NCBI RefSeq assembly: GCF_001029285.1
Contig: NZ_LDZY01000017.1
Location: forward strand, 1-64,000
Reading direction: 5' to 3'
Length of the DNA: 64,000 nucleotides
DNA from: Desulfosporosinus acididurans
Lineage (GTDB): Bacteria; Bacillota; Desulfitobacteriia; Desulfitobacteriales; Desulfitobacteriaceae
Program-made: the position numbers and the translations under genes
Notes under the pieces: model-generated
What the model was told of the DNA's origin: nothing
What the model saw: the letters and a program-made list of their open reading frames with translations, nothing else
The model's database searches: none
Shown: positions 52,285-61,247 of the stretch, one piece after another
Numbering within the stretch: the first letter of the stretch is position 1
Layout of the letters: each line of letters opens with the position of its first letter

Positions 52285-52397
52285 CTCATCAGGAAAGAGG
52301 ATTATCTAATCGCTTACGAAAGTGAACCATTCGACTAGAGCCTTGAAACCATGTTATTCCTAGATCTTTGGGTTATTCAGTAAGTCCTACTTATTAT

Positions 52398-53759
52398 TCA
52401 CGGTCCTGTTCCTTCGCTATCAATTCTCCAACCACTTTTAGCCGTTTCTTTTTTAAGAATAATAAATCTGGTTTGTTTCCCACTGTTAGAAGTTATCTCT
52501 TGTTTAAATTTAAAATATATGGTTACTGCATACTCCACAGTCCCCTCTGGATTGCCAAGGCCACTTACTTCTTGCAAATTAATAAATTTTGCTGATTTTA
52601 CATTCTGTTCTCCATCTGCATAAGCATTATTAAAACCCTTGTTAAACAGAAGATTATTATCCATGTTTACAGATAGATAATGACATAAATTCTGCCGGGT
52701 CAAACATGAAAACTGCATTTTTTGATCATGGCTGTCTAAAGCATCATAATACTGTTTTATGATATCCTCCGGTTTCATTTTAGACAATTTAAGCTCTAGT
52801 TCATTATTATAATCTATATAGTCACTAATCCAATTATCCCAATCTTTACCAGTAATGTCATTCAAGCTTTTCCGATCGAGTGAGCAGGCAAAGCAATTAT
52901 GCCTACCAGCATCAATATACGCCCCAACGATTTTGTTATCGTACTTCAAAACGATTCCTCGAGCATCCATTCTTGGCTTCATGTAATCAGGCAGCAGCTC
53001 CCTAAGCCTATATATGTCAGCCTTCACTTTCTCCCCTAAATATTTGCTATAATCCAGCCCGATATTTTTAGATAGTTCGTTATTGTATGCCCAGTATATC
53101 TTAACAGGATACTCCCCCGCCTCATGTTTAAGATTAGCTGGGAGTGTTTCATCGATAGTGTTAACTCTATAGTCGACAGTCCAATTATATTTTCCAAACA
53201 ATTGTTCAATCTGATTGTCTATGTTTGTATCAAACTGCCTATATTCTGTAAGATCCCTTATATACCTGAAGAAACTAAAACCAGGGTCATACTTTTGGTG
53301 ATCAATTTCTAAATACCCAACTGCAAATGCCGGGTCATCAAAAGCAAATTTGATTTCCTTTTTGCTCCCATCCCTGCCAACAAGAATCAATCTATTGTTC
53401 TTAGTTGCTATTCCACTCATAGTTTTAATTTTTGACTCATTTGTTACCAATTGACTTTTTCCAATCATTGTTAAAATATCGGATAACATTTTGCAATCTT
53501 TGATTGTAATAGCTTCATTATTGTACATACCATTCGAGCTAAAATTGACATCGATCTCAACCGTATTATTATATATTCCTTCGAAATTAGGCACCACAGA
53601 ATTTTTTATCTCGTTTGCCTTTTTCTGTGCTGTCAGATTTGCAATTGTTTTTTTCTCAATATTTTGGGTTCCTGAGGGATTTTCTACTTGCTTACTTCCA
53701 CAACCAGTTAATAAAACACTAAGCGAAATAACAATAGATAGTGCTATTCTTTTATTCAT
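52398..53759 (-). CDS. lipoprotein with a C-terminal DUF4829-like domain
   Basis: The 453-residue protein has a lipobox signal (ALSIVISLSVLLTGCGSK), so it is a membrane-anchored outer-surface lipoprotein. The middle has no recognised domain. The last ~110 residues (KPEDIIKQYYDALDSHDQKMQFSCL ... EGTVEYAVTIYFKF ... SGWRIDSEG) have the NTF2-like DUF4829 pattern. MNKRIAL at 53759 is the start; the longer frame only adds 38 residues without a site. Confidence 0.75.
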   Translation of the reverse strand: MNKRIALSIVISLSVLLTGCGSKQVENPSGTQNIEKKTIANLTAQKKANEIKNSVVPNFEGIYNNTVEIDVNFSSNGMYNNEAITIKDCKMLSDILTMIGKSQLVTNESKIKTMSGIATKNNRLILVGRDGSKKEIKFAFDDPAFAVGYLEIDHQKYDPGFSFFRYIRDLTEYRQFDTNIDNQIEQLFGKYNWTVDYRVNTIDETLPANLKHEAGEYPVKIYWAYNNELSKNIGLDYSKYLGEKVKADIYRLRELLPDYMKPRMDARGIVLKYDNKIVGAYIDAGRHNCFACSLDRKSLNDITGKDWDNWISDYIDYNNELELKLSKMKPEDIIKQYYDALDSHDQKMQFSCLTRQNLCHYLSVNMDNNLLFNKGFNNAYADGEQNVKSAKFINLQEVSGLGNPEGTVEYAVTIYFKFKQEITSNSGKQTRFIILKKETAKSGWRIDSEGTGP

Positions 53760-53938
53760 ATTCTTATATTCTCCATAAAAAGTTTTGGATTGACTTAATC
53801 TCGGCAGCAATTCAATTGGAAACGCCAAAAACGCTGCGATGGGATTAAAAGAATTCATCACCCTTCCAGGCACTCCAATACGTAATTTTATGTTTTCATA
53901 TTAAGAATGTACGATAGCTTTTATATAACTATTTTAAC

Positions 53939-54097
53939 TTAAGCAACATCTCTCATGCTATAGTATATATTTAATAATAAATCGAGCCTCTGGCTAAGTT
54001 GAATAACTTCAGGGTCGACAAGTGATTTATTTGACCCTAAAGTATTTAATTTTTCTCGTACAATCTCAATAGACTTCAATATTTCAACAGCACTCAT
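53939..54097 (-). CDS. Spo0E-like aspartyl phosphatase
   Basis: The 52-residue protein begins MSAVEILKSIEIVREKLN and holds VIQLSQRLDLLLNIYY; the SQxLD motif with the two helices around it is the signature of Spo0E-family phosphatases, which remove phosphate from Spo0A-P and delay sporulation. It is missed by length-limited gene finders. GGTGAG lies ahead of ATG 54097. Confidence 0.8.
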   Translation of the reverse strand: MSAVEILKSIEIVREKLNTLGSNKSLVDPEVIQLSQRLDLLLNIYYSMRDVA

Positions 54098-54281
54098 TCA
54101 TCGTCTCACCCCATATGGTAATTTTAGACATTATTTTAACGCAATTGCTATTATATTCCAGGTGTTGATTAGAATCAATGAGTTCGACAATATCTGTCAC
54201 CTTAATATATTTAAGAAAAGTCATGAAACGATAAAATAATTTAATCATTTTGTGCTGAAAGGCAGCGCTTGTAGTACGTTA

Positions 54282-54653
54282 TTATAAGCTTGTTTCCTTT
54301 TTTAACCTATATAATGCCCAAGATAAACTGATAACGCACATCATCGAAAGTAAAATCAAGACGAAGATAATATCACGTGCAGCAATATTGCCTTGTAAAA
54401 TCAAAGCTCGTAAAACATTAATTACATAAGTAAACGGATTTATATTAACAGCAATTGACAATTCGCCGGATAAGTTATCTGTAGGAAATAACGCTGTGCT
54501 AAGGAAAAAGATTGGCAGGACAATTGCGTTCATCATTTTTTCGTATATGACTTCATTCGGTAAGCAAAGACTAATAGCATAAGTAAGACTTGCCATAAAA
54601 AACGCTGTCATAAATAGCAACAAAATAATTAGAAGCAATCCCATCTTTGGCAT
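54282..54653 (-). pseudogene. C-terminal fragment of an ABC-2 permease
   Basis: The 123-residue frame has three to four membrane helices and the family end (LPIFFLSTALFPTDNLSGELSIAVNINPFTYVINVLRALIL). The N-terminal half of such a permease (~130 residues) and any ATPase gene are missing. Just upstream is the start of an unrelated AraC-type gene, so this is a deletion remnant. Confidence 0.7.
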
Positions 54654-54667
54654 GCGGTAACTCCCAA

Positions 54668-54739
54668 CACACCCTTTGGCAACTGGGTGTTGTCTTCAAT
54701 ATAATCAATTGCGTTGCTCAAATTTTTTAGCCACTCCAT
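54668..54739 (-). pseudogene. 5' fragment of an AraC-type regulator
   Basis: AAGGAGGTG then ATG 54739 opens MEWLKNLSNAIDYIEDN, the usual first helix of AraC regulators of the GyrI-linked type. After about 20 codons the match is lost and the frame runs into the permease fragment. It is not translatable as a regulator. Confidence 0.55.
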
Positions 54740-54909
54740 TTCTTCACCTCCTTGTAAAAATCATACACCTCCCAGTATATTAAGTCCTCGCTTTTGTTGT
54801 CCTCTTTTGTAAACTTTATCTCAGTAAAGTTGACTGTTCGAATCAAGATCCGAACGAATCCAAGCGTTCTTGAGCTCTCAATTATATTTTGTACTTTCTC
54901 TATTTCCAT
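54727..54909 (-). CDS. short frame of unknown nature, perhaps a fragment
   Basis: The 60-residue frame has a charged C-terminus (EDLIYWEVYDFYKEVKKW). It overlaps the AraC fragment start by 13 bases. No ribosome site is visible at its ATG. It may be the end of a lost gene. Confidence 0.3.
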   Translation of the reverse strand: MEIEKVQNIIESSRTLGFVRILIRTVNFTEIKFTKEDNKSEDLIYWEVYDFYKEVKKWSG

Positions 54910-54972
54910 ATTGTGCCATATAGACCATCTCTAACATACAATGTACTATCTCGTGAAAAGGAGGAAAAGGAA

Positions 54973-55092
54973 ATGGCATTTGGAGGCGCTGGCGGAGCAG
55001 GTGCTTGTGGAACAGGCTTTGGCTATGGAGCAGGAATCGGTATAGTGGTAGTTATTATTCTTCTGCTTATTGCAATGGGGATCGTATTCTAA
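54973..55092 (+). CDS. Gly-rich single-pass membrane micropeptide (YjcZ-like), copy 1
   Basis: The 39-residue peptide has a Gly/Ala-rich head (MAFGGAGGAGACGTGFGYG) and one hydrophobic helix (IGIVVVIILLLIAMGIVF). This layout matches the tiny YjcZ-type sporulation-associated proteins of bacilli and clostridia. GAGGAAAAGG precedes the ATG. The gene is followed by a paralogue 19 bases later. Confidence 0.7.
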   Translation: MAFGGAGGAGACGTGFGYGAGIGIVVVIILLLIAMGIVF

Positions 55093-55111
55093 TTTGAAAG
55101 GAGAAAAATTA

Positions 55112-55261
55112 ATGTACGGAATGGGCTATGGAATGGGTTATGGTGGATATGGCATGGGCGGAGCATGTTGTGCTCCAGTTGGCGGCGGAGGAAGCTGCAT
55201 CGGTGCCGGAATTATTGCCATCGCTATTTTAATTCTTATCGCTTTAGGCGTTATCTTCTAA
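55112..55261 (+). CDS. Gly-rich single-pass membrane micropeptide (YjcZ-like), copy 2
   Basis: The 49-residue peptide has a Met/Gly/Tyr-rich head (MYGMGYGMGYGGYGMGG), two Cys pairs and a helix (GIIAIAILILIALGVIF). It ends almost like copy 1 (A-x-G-V/I-[IV]-F). GAAAGGAG precedes ATG 55112. A terminator follows. Confidence 0.72.
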   Translation: MYGMGYGMGYGGYGMGGACCAPVGGGGSCIGAGIIAIAILILIALGVIF

Positions 55262-55616
55262 TAATTACTATTTTGAGGGCTATCATCTTAATTGATGATA
55301 GCCCGTTCGTTCTTGTTGATGGAGCATTTATCCTATCCTCTTTTGCAAAGAATGAGTTGGGATTCTTTTCTCAAATAACCCCAAAGTTAAAAAGGCCGTA
55401 AACGCGTCATTTCAAACTGAAAACTGAAAACTTAATTCTTATTCCTCATTTTCTATTTTATTCTATGGCAATAGATAATATAATAATCATGTTAATATAT
55501 AGCTAATAAGTTATTGACAAAATAAGACTTATAGCCCGAGTATTAAATAGGTAGGCTTTTGTTACATCAGTGTTAGTTAATCCAACTGATGATAATTTAC
55601 AAAGAAGGTGAGTTAA
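55262..55616. other. 355-base gap with terminator
   Basis: It has the hairpin at 55277-55304. The rest carries the presumed promoter of the activator gene; a TTGACA at about 55515 has no good -10 at standard spacing. Confidence 0.4.
55277..55304 (+). terminator. terminator of the micropeptide pair
   Basis: GGGCTATCATC / GATGATAGCCC is an 11-bp perfect stem with a 6-base loop, followed by GTTCGTTCTTG. Confidence 0.75.
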
Positions 55617-56396
55617 GTGCTCAGCGCGGGTATTGATGTCGGTTCTATGGCAACGAAAGCCGTTATTTTTGATGGAACCATTAGAAGTGCAGCTATAATT
55701 CCCACAGGCTGGAACCCGAAAGAAGCCGGGCGGTCAGTTCTTCTGGAAGCACTCAACATGGCAGGTCTGCGAGAAATGGATATCAATACTATCGTAGGAA
55801 CAGGCTATGGACGTGTTTCCCTTCCCTTCATCGATAAAAAAGTTACTGAAATAACCTGTCACGCTAAAGGGGCGAATTTCCTTTTTCCGCAAACTAGAAC
55901 AGTCATCGACATCGGCGGTCAGGACAGCAAAGTAATCGCAGTCAATGAAGATGGGACAGTTGCTGATTTTATCATGAATGACAAATGTGCTGCCGGGACA
56001 GGACGCTTCTTACAAGTAATGACGGGAATACTTGACATTACATTAGATGAATTAGGTCAACTGGCTTCGAACAGCAAACCAGTAAGCATCAATAGCATGT
56101 GCACGGTTTTTGCTGAGTCAGAGATTATCGGCCTCCTTGCTCAAGAGGTGCCCAAAGAAGCAATTGCTTCCGGAATAGTCCAAACCATTGCAAATAAAAT
56201 GTTGAGTCTCGCTTCAAAAATTCCCTTGCGGGAAGAGGTCACATTCTCTGGCGGAGTTGCTAACAATCCAAAGATATGTAAAATTTTATCCAGCGCATTC
56301 AAGATGAAATTCAATATATCAAGTCAACCACAGATCGTTGGCGCCCTAGGTGCTGCTATAGTTGGTTTTGAAAAATGGAGAAAGGATAATAAATAA
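55617..56396 (+). CDS. 2-hydroxyacyl-CoA dehydratase activator-like ATPase (HgdC/BadF family)
   Basis: The 259-residue protein is an ASKHA-fold ATPase: phosphate 1 SAGIDVGSMATKAVIF, GTGYGR, IDIGGQDSKVI, and NDKCAAGTGRFLQVM. The Cys in NDKCAAGTGRF and another in INSMCTVFAESE are the two that bridge the dimer's [4Fe-4S] cluster in HgdC. It would inject an electron into a 2-hydroxyacyl-CoA dehydratase or reductase, but no such partner lies in the window. A GTG start follows AAGGTGAG. Confidence 0.85.
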   Translation: MLSAGIDVGSMATKAVIFDGTIRSAAIIPTGWNPKEAGRSVLLEALNMAGLREMDINTIVGTGYGRVSLPFIDKKVTEITCHAKGANFLFPQTRTVIDIGGQDSKVIAVNEDGTVADFIMNDKCAAGTGRFLQVMTGILDITLDELGQLASNSKPVSINSMCTVFAESEIIGLLAQEVPKEAIASGIVQTIANKMLSLASKIPLREEVTFSGGVANNPKICKILSSAFKMKFNISSQPQIVGALGAAIVGFEKWRKDNK

Positions 56397-56653
56397 CCTG
56401 GAAGCCGATCTCAGTTCTTTGATCATCTTCAGGAAGGCTCTCAACTAAGTTTGTTATGAATTACAAAAAAATATGTCTCCCCGCACTACTCGAAATGTGT
56501 GAAGAAACATACTTCATTTTTGTTAATAACACAACATATTGCGTTGATACAAACTTGTCTGCACATAAATACCTTAATTGCAATAAAAGCTCGCTATAAA
56601 ACTAATTATTTCAACAATTCAGCCCCAAGATGTAACTTTCTTAGATTAGTGTA

Positions 56654-57133
56654 TTAGTTAAATAATTCTACGGCTTTTCTAGCAATTCTTTCGCCAAATA
56701 TTTTTGCTCGCTCTTTTTGCCCATCATCCCCATCTTTAATGCACACAGCTCCGTAATGGATGAAAGGCTGTCCCTCAGCAACACCTGAGGAGTAGACCAA
56801 CATACCTTTTACTAACATTTCAGCAATCATTGAGAGTTCCGCTACCTCTGCACCACCGCCAACATAATTTGCTGTAGCAAAAACAGCTCCGAGTTTTCCG
56901 CTAACATTTTTAGCTGCGTCTAACCATTGCTTTAATTGCCATGCAAAGGTTCCCGCAATCGTCGGTGATCCAAAGATAACTACTTTGGCTTCGTTCAAGA
57001 ATTCATTGTCAATTTCTTCGATCGACATACTTTTTACATCAACATTATCGATTTTCTTTGCACCTTCAGCTATGAGATCTGCAACCTTTTTGGTATTACC
57101 AGTCTTACTATAATAAACTATAGCTATTCTCAT
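56654..57133 (-). CDS. flavodoxin family protein
   Basis: The 159-residue protein has FMN phosphate loop YYSKTGNTKKVADLI, then VVIFGSPTIAGTFAWQLKQW and a late FATANYVGGGAE. It is a small electron carrier or FMN reductase. GGAGGAGG precedes the ATG. It lies on the minus strand 77 bases after the serine-hydrolase gene. Confidence 0.85.
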   Translation of the reverse strand: MRIAIVYYSKTGNTKKVADLIAEGAKKIDNVDVKSMSIEEIDNEFLNEAKVVIFGSPTIAGTFAWQLKQWLDAAKNVSGKLGAVFATANYVGGGAEVAELSMIAEMLVKGMLVYSSGVAEGQPFIHYGAVCIKDGDDGQKERAKIFGERIARKAVELFN

Positions 57134-57209
57134 AAAATCCTCCTCCTTTTAAACATAATTTTAACACTGTTCCCACCGTTTGGAAATACATTTTTAAGGA
57201 GGTCACACC

Positions 57210-58262
57210 TCAGCTAGTATGCAAGGTATCGTTGTATACAACCTTGGACACTTTGGCGATTATTGTTCTTGCATCGCCAGCTACAATACCACTAGACAAA
57301 ACGCATAAAACATAGGCACCCTTGGGAGTGAATATTATTCCGGCATCGTTCTCCACCTTATCAAGTTCACCTGTTTTATGTGCAACGACTGTTCCAGCAG
57401 GAAGCAAAAGTGGTATTTTGGTGTTATTTTCCTGTCTCTTTAAAATTTCAATCATCATTGGATCATACTTCTCACCGAGACATTCATTCTTATATAGTTT
57501 TGTTAAAATATTGCACAAATCGGCAGCAGAGGTATAGTTTTCTTTTCCTTCACCTTGAGCTTTAAAATCCATCATCTTCCTTTGAAGTACGGTATCAAGG
57601 CAGCCTAATTTTTGAACAGTAGTATTAATTTTGTCCATAGTAATTCGATCGATCAATATATTTGTTGCCGTATTGTCACTTTGCGTTATCATTAAGTAGA
57701 TTAGCTGGTCTATTGTTAAGACAGTACCGTCTTTTCTGCTTGATAAAGAGCCTGTTCCGCCTACTTTCATACTACTGGTAAGCGTTATTTCTTCATTTTC
57801 ATTAATCACCCCTTCATTAATTTGATTATAGGATTCAATCATGACAAATAACTTAATCATACTTGCTGCAGTCATTTTTTGGGGATTTATGACCAAATTA
57901 TTATTAGAAATCGTGTCTTGATAGGATATAGAATATGAACCACGTTCGTTCTGGATAATCTTCTTAATATCCCTTGTCAACTTATCAGTTGTACTCTTAA
58001 CGTTCTTGCCAGTGTTTGAAGTTTGTATATTACTTTTTTCCAGAGTCGATTCATTACCTTCGGAATCATTATCTGGACTGGACTGCTTGCCGGAATCAAC
58101 TGCGAAGTCCGTTAAATCAGATTTACTTGTTGCAGTCGCTTCTTTTTTTGTGACCTCATATGTAAATAATATAACAGTAAATACTAACAACAATAAAACC
58201 ACATATAAGGCAATTTTGATGATGCGATCGAATCTATTGCTATTTCTGGATTTGTTCAACAA
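57210..58262 (-). CDS. membrane-anchored class A beta-lactamase-fold serine hydrolase
   Basis: The ~350-residue protein has one N-terminal helix (IIKIALYVVLLLLVFTVILF), a Ser/Asp-rich linker, then a beta-lactamase fold. Counting from the longer frame start at 58283, S141-MI-K144 supplies SxxK, SDN is at 202-204 and KTG at 303-305, so it should be catalytically competent. The omega-loop Glu of true class A beta-lactamases (ExxLN) is not apparent, which favours a peptidase-like or binding role. The start is uncertain: TTG 58262 suits GGTGG and overlaps the kinase gene by 23 bases, so translation is coupled. Confidence 0.8.
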   Translation of the reverse strand: MLNKSRNSNRFDRIIKIALYVVLLLLVFTVILFTYEVTKKEATATSKSDLTDFAVDSGKQSSPDNDSEGNESTLEKSNIQTSNTGKNVKSTTDKLTRDIKKIIQNERGSYSISYQDTISNNNLVINPQKMTAASMIKLFVMIESYNQINEGVINENEEITLTSSMKVGGTGSLSSRKDGTVLTIDQLIYLMITQSDNTATNILIDRITMDKINTTVQKLGCLDTVLQRKMMDFKAQGEGKENYTSAADLCNILTKLYKNECLGEKYDPMMIEILKRQENNTKIPLLLPAGTVVAHKTGELDKVENDAGIIFTPKGAYVLCVLSSGIVAGDARTIIAKVSKVVYNDTLHTS

Positions 58263-60393
58263 CAGCTCTGGCCACCTTTCCAAATATTTCTGCTGCTGTA
58301 TCCTGGTCTACCTTTTCTCCCATTAAGACTAGGACAACTCGTCCTTTTGGAGTATTAATAATTCCAGCATCATTAAAAACGCCAGTTAAAATACCGGTCT
58401 GATGACTTATCAAGATATTATCAGGCAAGTATTTCGCCATTCCAGTATGATCGTTATTCCCCATAATACTGATAGAATATTCACAATCTTGAGCTGCCAT
58501 AATTCTATTTTCGGCTAGTAAACTTAGCAAAGATCCAATACCCCGAGGCGAACAGTAATTTTCCAATCCTCTATTCATGGCTTGCTGGTCCATGAGCTTT
58601 CTATTCAGTACGATACCATCAATATTTAAGGACCTCATCGTATTGTTGATCCTTTCCAGACCTCCAAGTTCATCAATCAGTAAATTTGCCGCGGTATTAT
58701 CAGAATAGCGCATCATTAATTCGAGCAATTGTTTAACGGATAGGCTTCTACCGCTATCTTGTCGAGTAAGTTTTCCTGTACCTCCGGCAATTCCTTGAAC
58801 GGTAATTGGTTTATCCAAGTTCAAATTACCATTAAAATGCTCAATAAGTACTGTGGTCATGATTGGTATATAAACTAACCCCCCTGCAACTTTTGAGTCA
58901 TTAGCTTCGCTATTCGCATATTCTTCCTTAGTCGTATTGTCACGGAGGTACATGAAATATGAACCTTTGGAGTCTTGACGTACGATGTTTTCTAATACAG
59001 AAAATACAATTCTATTACTTACTTGTTTATCTGTAATTTTTGGTGTAGAAATAGGTTGATTCCCGCTTTCAGACACGATTGATTGATTGTGATTAACCTG
59101 AGTATTGTTAGCTTGAATATTTCCCTGATAAGAGTCAACTATTCGATCAGCCGGTTTGGGCCTGTTGAATTTGATTATTCCATAAATCGTGGCAGGTATA
59201 ACCAAAATTAATGCAGCTACTAATACAATTATCAGCTTTTGACTGCCGTTAAGACTCGCAGGTCTCGTATTCTGATTGCCTCCACCTTCAGTTTGGCTAT
59301 TCTTGACAGGCGCTTCAATTTTCTGCTCAGACCGGTGACTTTCTAAGTCAATGTTCGTCGCCTTGTCTACCGTATTAGCAGGGCTGGTTCCTATGGAGAG
59401 TGCTTTGTTCAGTTCTGCTTTGAACTCATCGATATTTTGAAAACGATCCTGAGGTTGTATAGCTAAAGCTTTGAAGATAACTAATTCTACAACGGAGGGC
59501 AAGTTTACATCCTGATCCACTAAACTCTCAAGCTTAATACCTTGCATGCGATCAATCGATTCCGGAGGAGTTTTACCACTGAGTAATTTGTAAAAAGTTG
59601 CCGCTAAAGAGTATTCGTCCGTCCAAGAGCCTTGAACGCCTCTAGAAGTATACTGTTCAATCGGCGCATAGCCTGGTTTCAAAAGTACGGATAGGCTCTT
59701 GTTGACATCATTCACGATTTTTCGTGACGCGCCAAAATCCAGGAGCTTGACTTGAAAATTTTTCGTTATATAAATATTATCCGGACTAATGTCCCTGTGC
59801 AGGACTCCCTCAGCATGAACAAGGGAAAGGGCATCAGCAATAGGCATAATATAGGTTAGTGCTTCATCCAAGGGCATGCGACCTTTATTACTATTCTGTA
59901 AAAGCTGACTTAGAGAGATTCCTTCCACATATTCCATCACGATATAGGCAGTACCGTTTTCCTTAAAAAAGTTCATGATTGAGACAATATTAGGATTACT
60001 TTGAAAACGCGCCAGGGTCCTCGCTTCCGCCAGAAACTTTTCCAGGCCATATTCATAATCCTGTCCGTTTTGCCCACTAAAAACAGAAACGGTTTTATTA
60101 CCTAAAGCTCTTGTTCCTAAGCCGTCCGGCAAATACTCTTTGATGGCAACTTTTAGGTGTAATTCCTGATCCCAGCCCAGATATGTAATACCGAAACCTC
60201 CATGCCCTAAAACACGTCCGATCACATAGCGGTTGTTCAGTTCAGTACGCGGCGGTAGATAAAGCGGTGAATCAGACAGTGTACCTTCTACCCAATTACA
60301 ATTCAGGCATTGCTCATTTTGACCACGTAACTGCATACAACCCATGCAAAGATTGTTGGCATCATTAATAAAATCATTATTATTGTCCAACAT
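58240..60393 (-). CDS. Ser/Thr protein kinase with an outer pseudo-beta-lactamase domain
   Basis: The ~717-residue protein runs: N-terminal zinc ribbon (CMGC ... CLNC), eukaryotic-type kinase (GHGGFGITYLG, VAIKEY Lys, HRDISPDN, DFGAS), a linker, one membrane helix (LIIVLVAALILVIPATIYGI, about 386-407), then an outer domain of ~250 residues. The outer domain matches the serine hydrolase of the next gene (RYSDNTAANLLIDELGG; GIINTPKGRVV). In the SxxK position it reads GGLVY, Ser to Gly and Lys to Tyr, and KTG reads QTG. It is a sensor-like pseudoenzyme in place of PASTA repeats. ATG 60393 is chosen for AGGAG spacing. Confidence 0.88.
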   Translation of the reverse strand: MLDNNNDFINDANNLCMGCMQLRGQNEQCLNCNWVEGTLSDSPLYLPPRTELNNRYVIGRVLGHGGFGITYLGWDQELHLKVAIKEYLPDGLGTRALGNKTVSVFSGQNGQDYEYGLEKFLAEARTLARFQSNPNIVSIMNFFKENGTAYIVMEYVEGISLSQLLQNSNKGRMPLDEALTYIMPIADALSLVHAEGVLHRDISPDNIYITKNFQVKLLDFGASRKIVNDVNKSLSVLLKPGYAPIEQYTSRGVQGSWTDEYSLAATFYKLLSGKTPPESIDRMQGIKLESLVDQDVNLPSVVELVIFKALAIQPQDRFQNIDEFKAELNKALSIGTSPANTVDKATNIDLESHRSEQKIEAPVKNSQTEGGGNQNTRPASLNGSQKLIIVLVAALILVIPATIYGIIKFNRPKPADRIVDSYQGNIQANNTQVNHNQSIVSESGNQPISTPKITDKQVSNRIVFSVLENIVRQDSKGSYFMYLRDNTTKEEYANSEANDSKVAGGLVYIPIMTTVLIEHFNGNLNLDKPITVQGIAGGTGKLTRQDSGRSLSVKQLLELMMRYSDNTAANLLIDELGGLERINNTMRSLNIDGIVLNRKLMDQQAMNRGLENYCSPRGIGSLLSLLAENRIMAAQDCEYSISIMGNNDHTGMAKYLPDNILISHQTGILTGVFNDAGIINTPKGRVVLVLMGEKVDQDTAAEIFGKVARAVVEQIQK

Positions 60394-60432
60394 CATTCTC
60401 CTCTCACCCATTTTTCCATGTAGATAAAGCAA

Positions 60433-61194
60433 CTACGCCTTCACTTCAAACATGTTATCTTTCACTGCAAGGAAAAATCGATCGCCACTTTTAAGAATGA
60501 TTGCTTGCCCTTTTCCCAGCCGAACTCCCGAAGCCAGAAAAGTTCCATTAGACGAACAAGTATCTGTTAAGGTAAAACTGTTTTGCCTTGGATCATATTT
60601 TATAATACAATGCATACGGCTTATTGCTTCCGATGGGACAATGATATTACAGGAGAGCGGATCTCTTCCTATAATTAATCCTTTATCATCAATTTGAATC
60701 ATTTGGCCCGCATAATTCCCGGTAACTCCACATAAAATTGGTCGGACATTTTGTCCTTGGGGCATCTGATGTGGACGATTATTGACGACACTGCTGTTTT
60801 TGTTCAAGACCAAGGTTCCCAATAAGACATCATGAAGGGCTTGTTTCCTTTCCGTAAATGCAGCCATCACAAAACCCGCACATAAGGGAACCAAGGATAG
60901 TACTTTCCCGAAATAACGCCCGGTTGCCACTCCAAAGGAAATACGTTGCCCAAACAAATCTGTAACGATAATTCCTAGAGCTAACTTTCCTAATGTAGCT
61001 TGTTTCGCAGAGCTTTCCATAAGAGCAAAGTATAACCACCCAACGATAATGTTCAAGAGCAACAGCAGCTGCCATCCTCCGAGGGCAGTCGCTAACCAAA
61101 ATGGAACCGTTAAGAGGATCAGTATGGTACTATAAATCGCATTATCAATAAAATATGCTAAAAGGCGTTTCCAAAAGTTGGCATTAACTTCCAA
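60433..61194 (-). CDS. RDD-FHA membrane protein
   Basis: In this ~253-residue protein the first half is an RDD domain with about three to four helices (FWKRLLAYFIDNAIYST; TLGKLALGIIVTD). The C-terminal FHA domain has GLIIGRDPLSCNIIVPSEAISRMHCIIKYD and SSNGTFLASG, the phospho-Thr-binding pattern. It could hold phosphorylated partners at the membrane. TTG 61194 with GAGGTG ahead is preferred over GTG 61203. Confidence 0.85.
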   Translation of the reverse strand: MEVNANFWKRLLAYFIDNAIYSTILILLTVPFWLATALGGWQLLLLLNIIVGWLYFALMESSAKQATLGKLALGIIVTDLFGQRISFGVATGRYFGKVLSLVPLCAGFVMAAFTERKQALHDVLLGTLVLNKNSSVVNNRPHQMPQGQNVRPILCGVTGNYAGQMIQIDDKGLIIGRDPLSCNIIVPSEAISRMHCIIKYDPRQNSFTLTDTCSSNGTFLASGVRLGKGQAIILKSGDRFFLAVKDNMFEVKA

Positions 61195-61247
61195 GAAAAT
61201 CACCTCGTCTCTTCATTTTGGAATGTTATTCAATGACTATTAAGAGC

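Noticed and set aside
57210-58262. True beta-lactamase resistance gene
   Set aside because: SxxK, SDN and KTG are present, but the ExxLN omega-loop glutamate of class A enzymes is not visible; resistance cannot be claimed.
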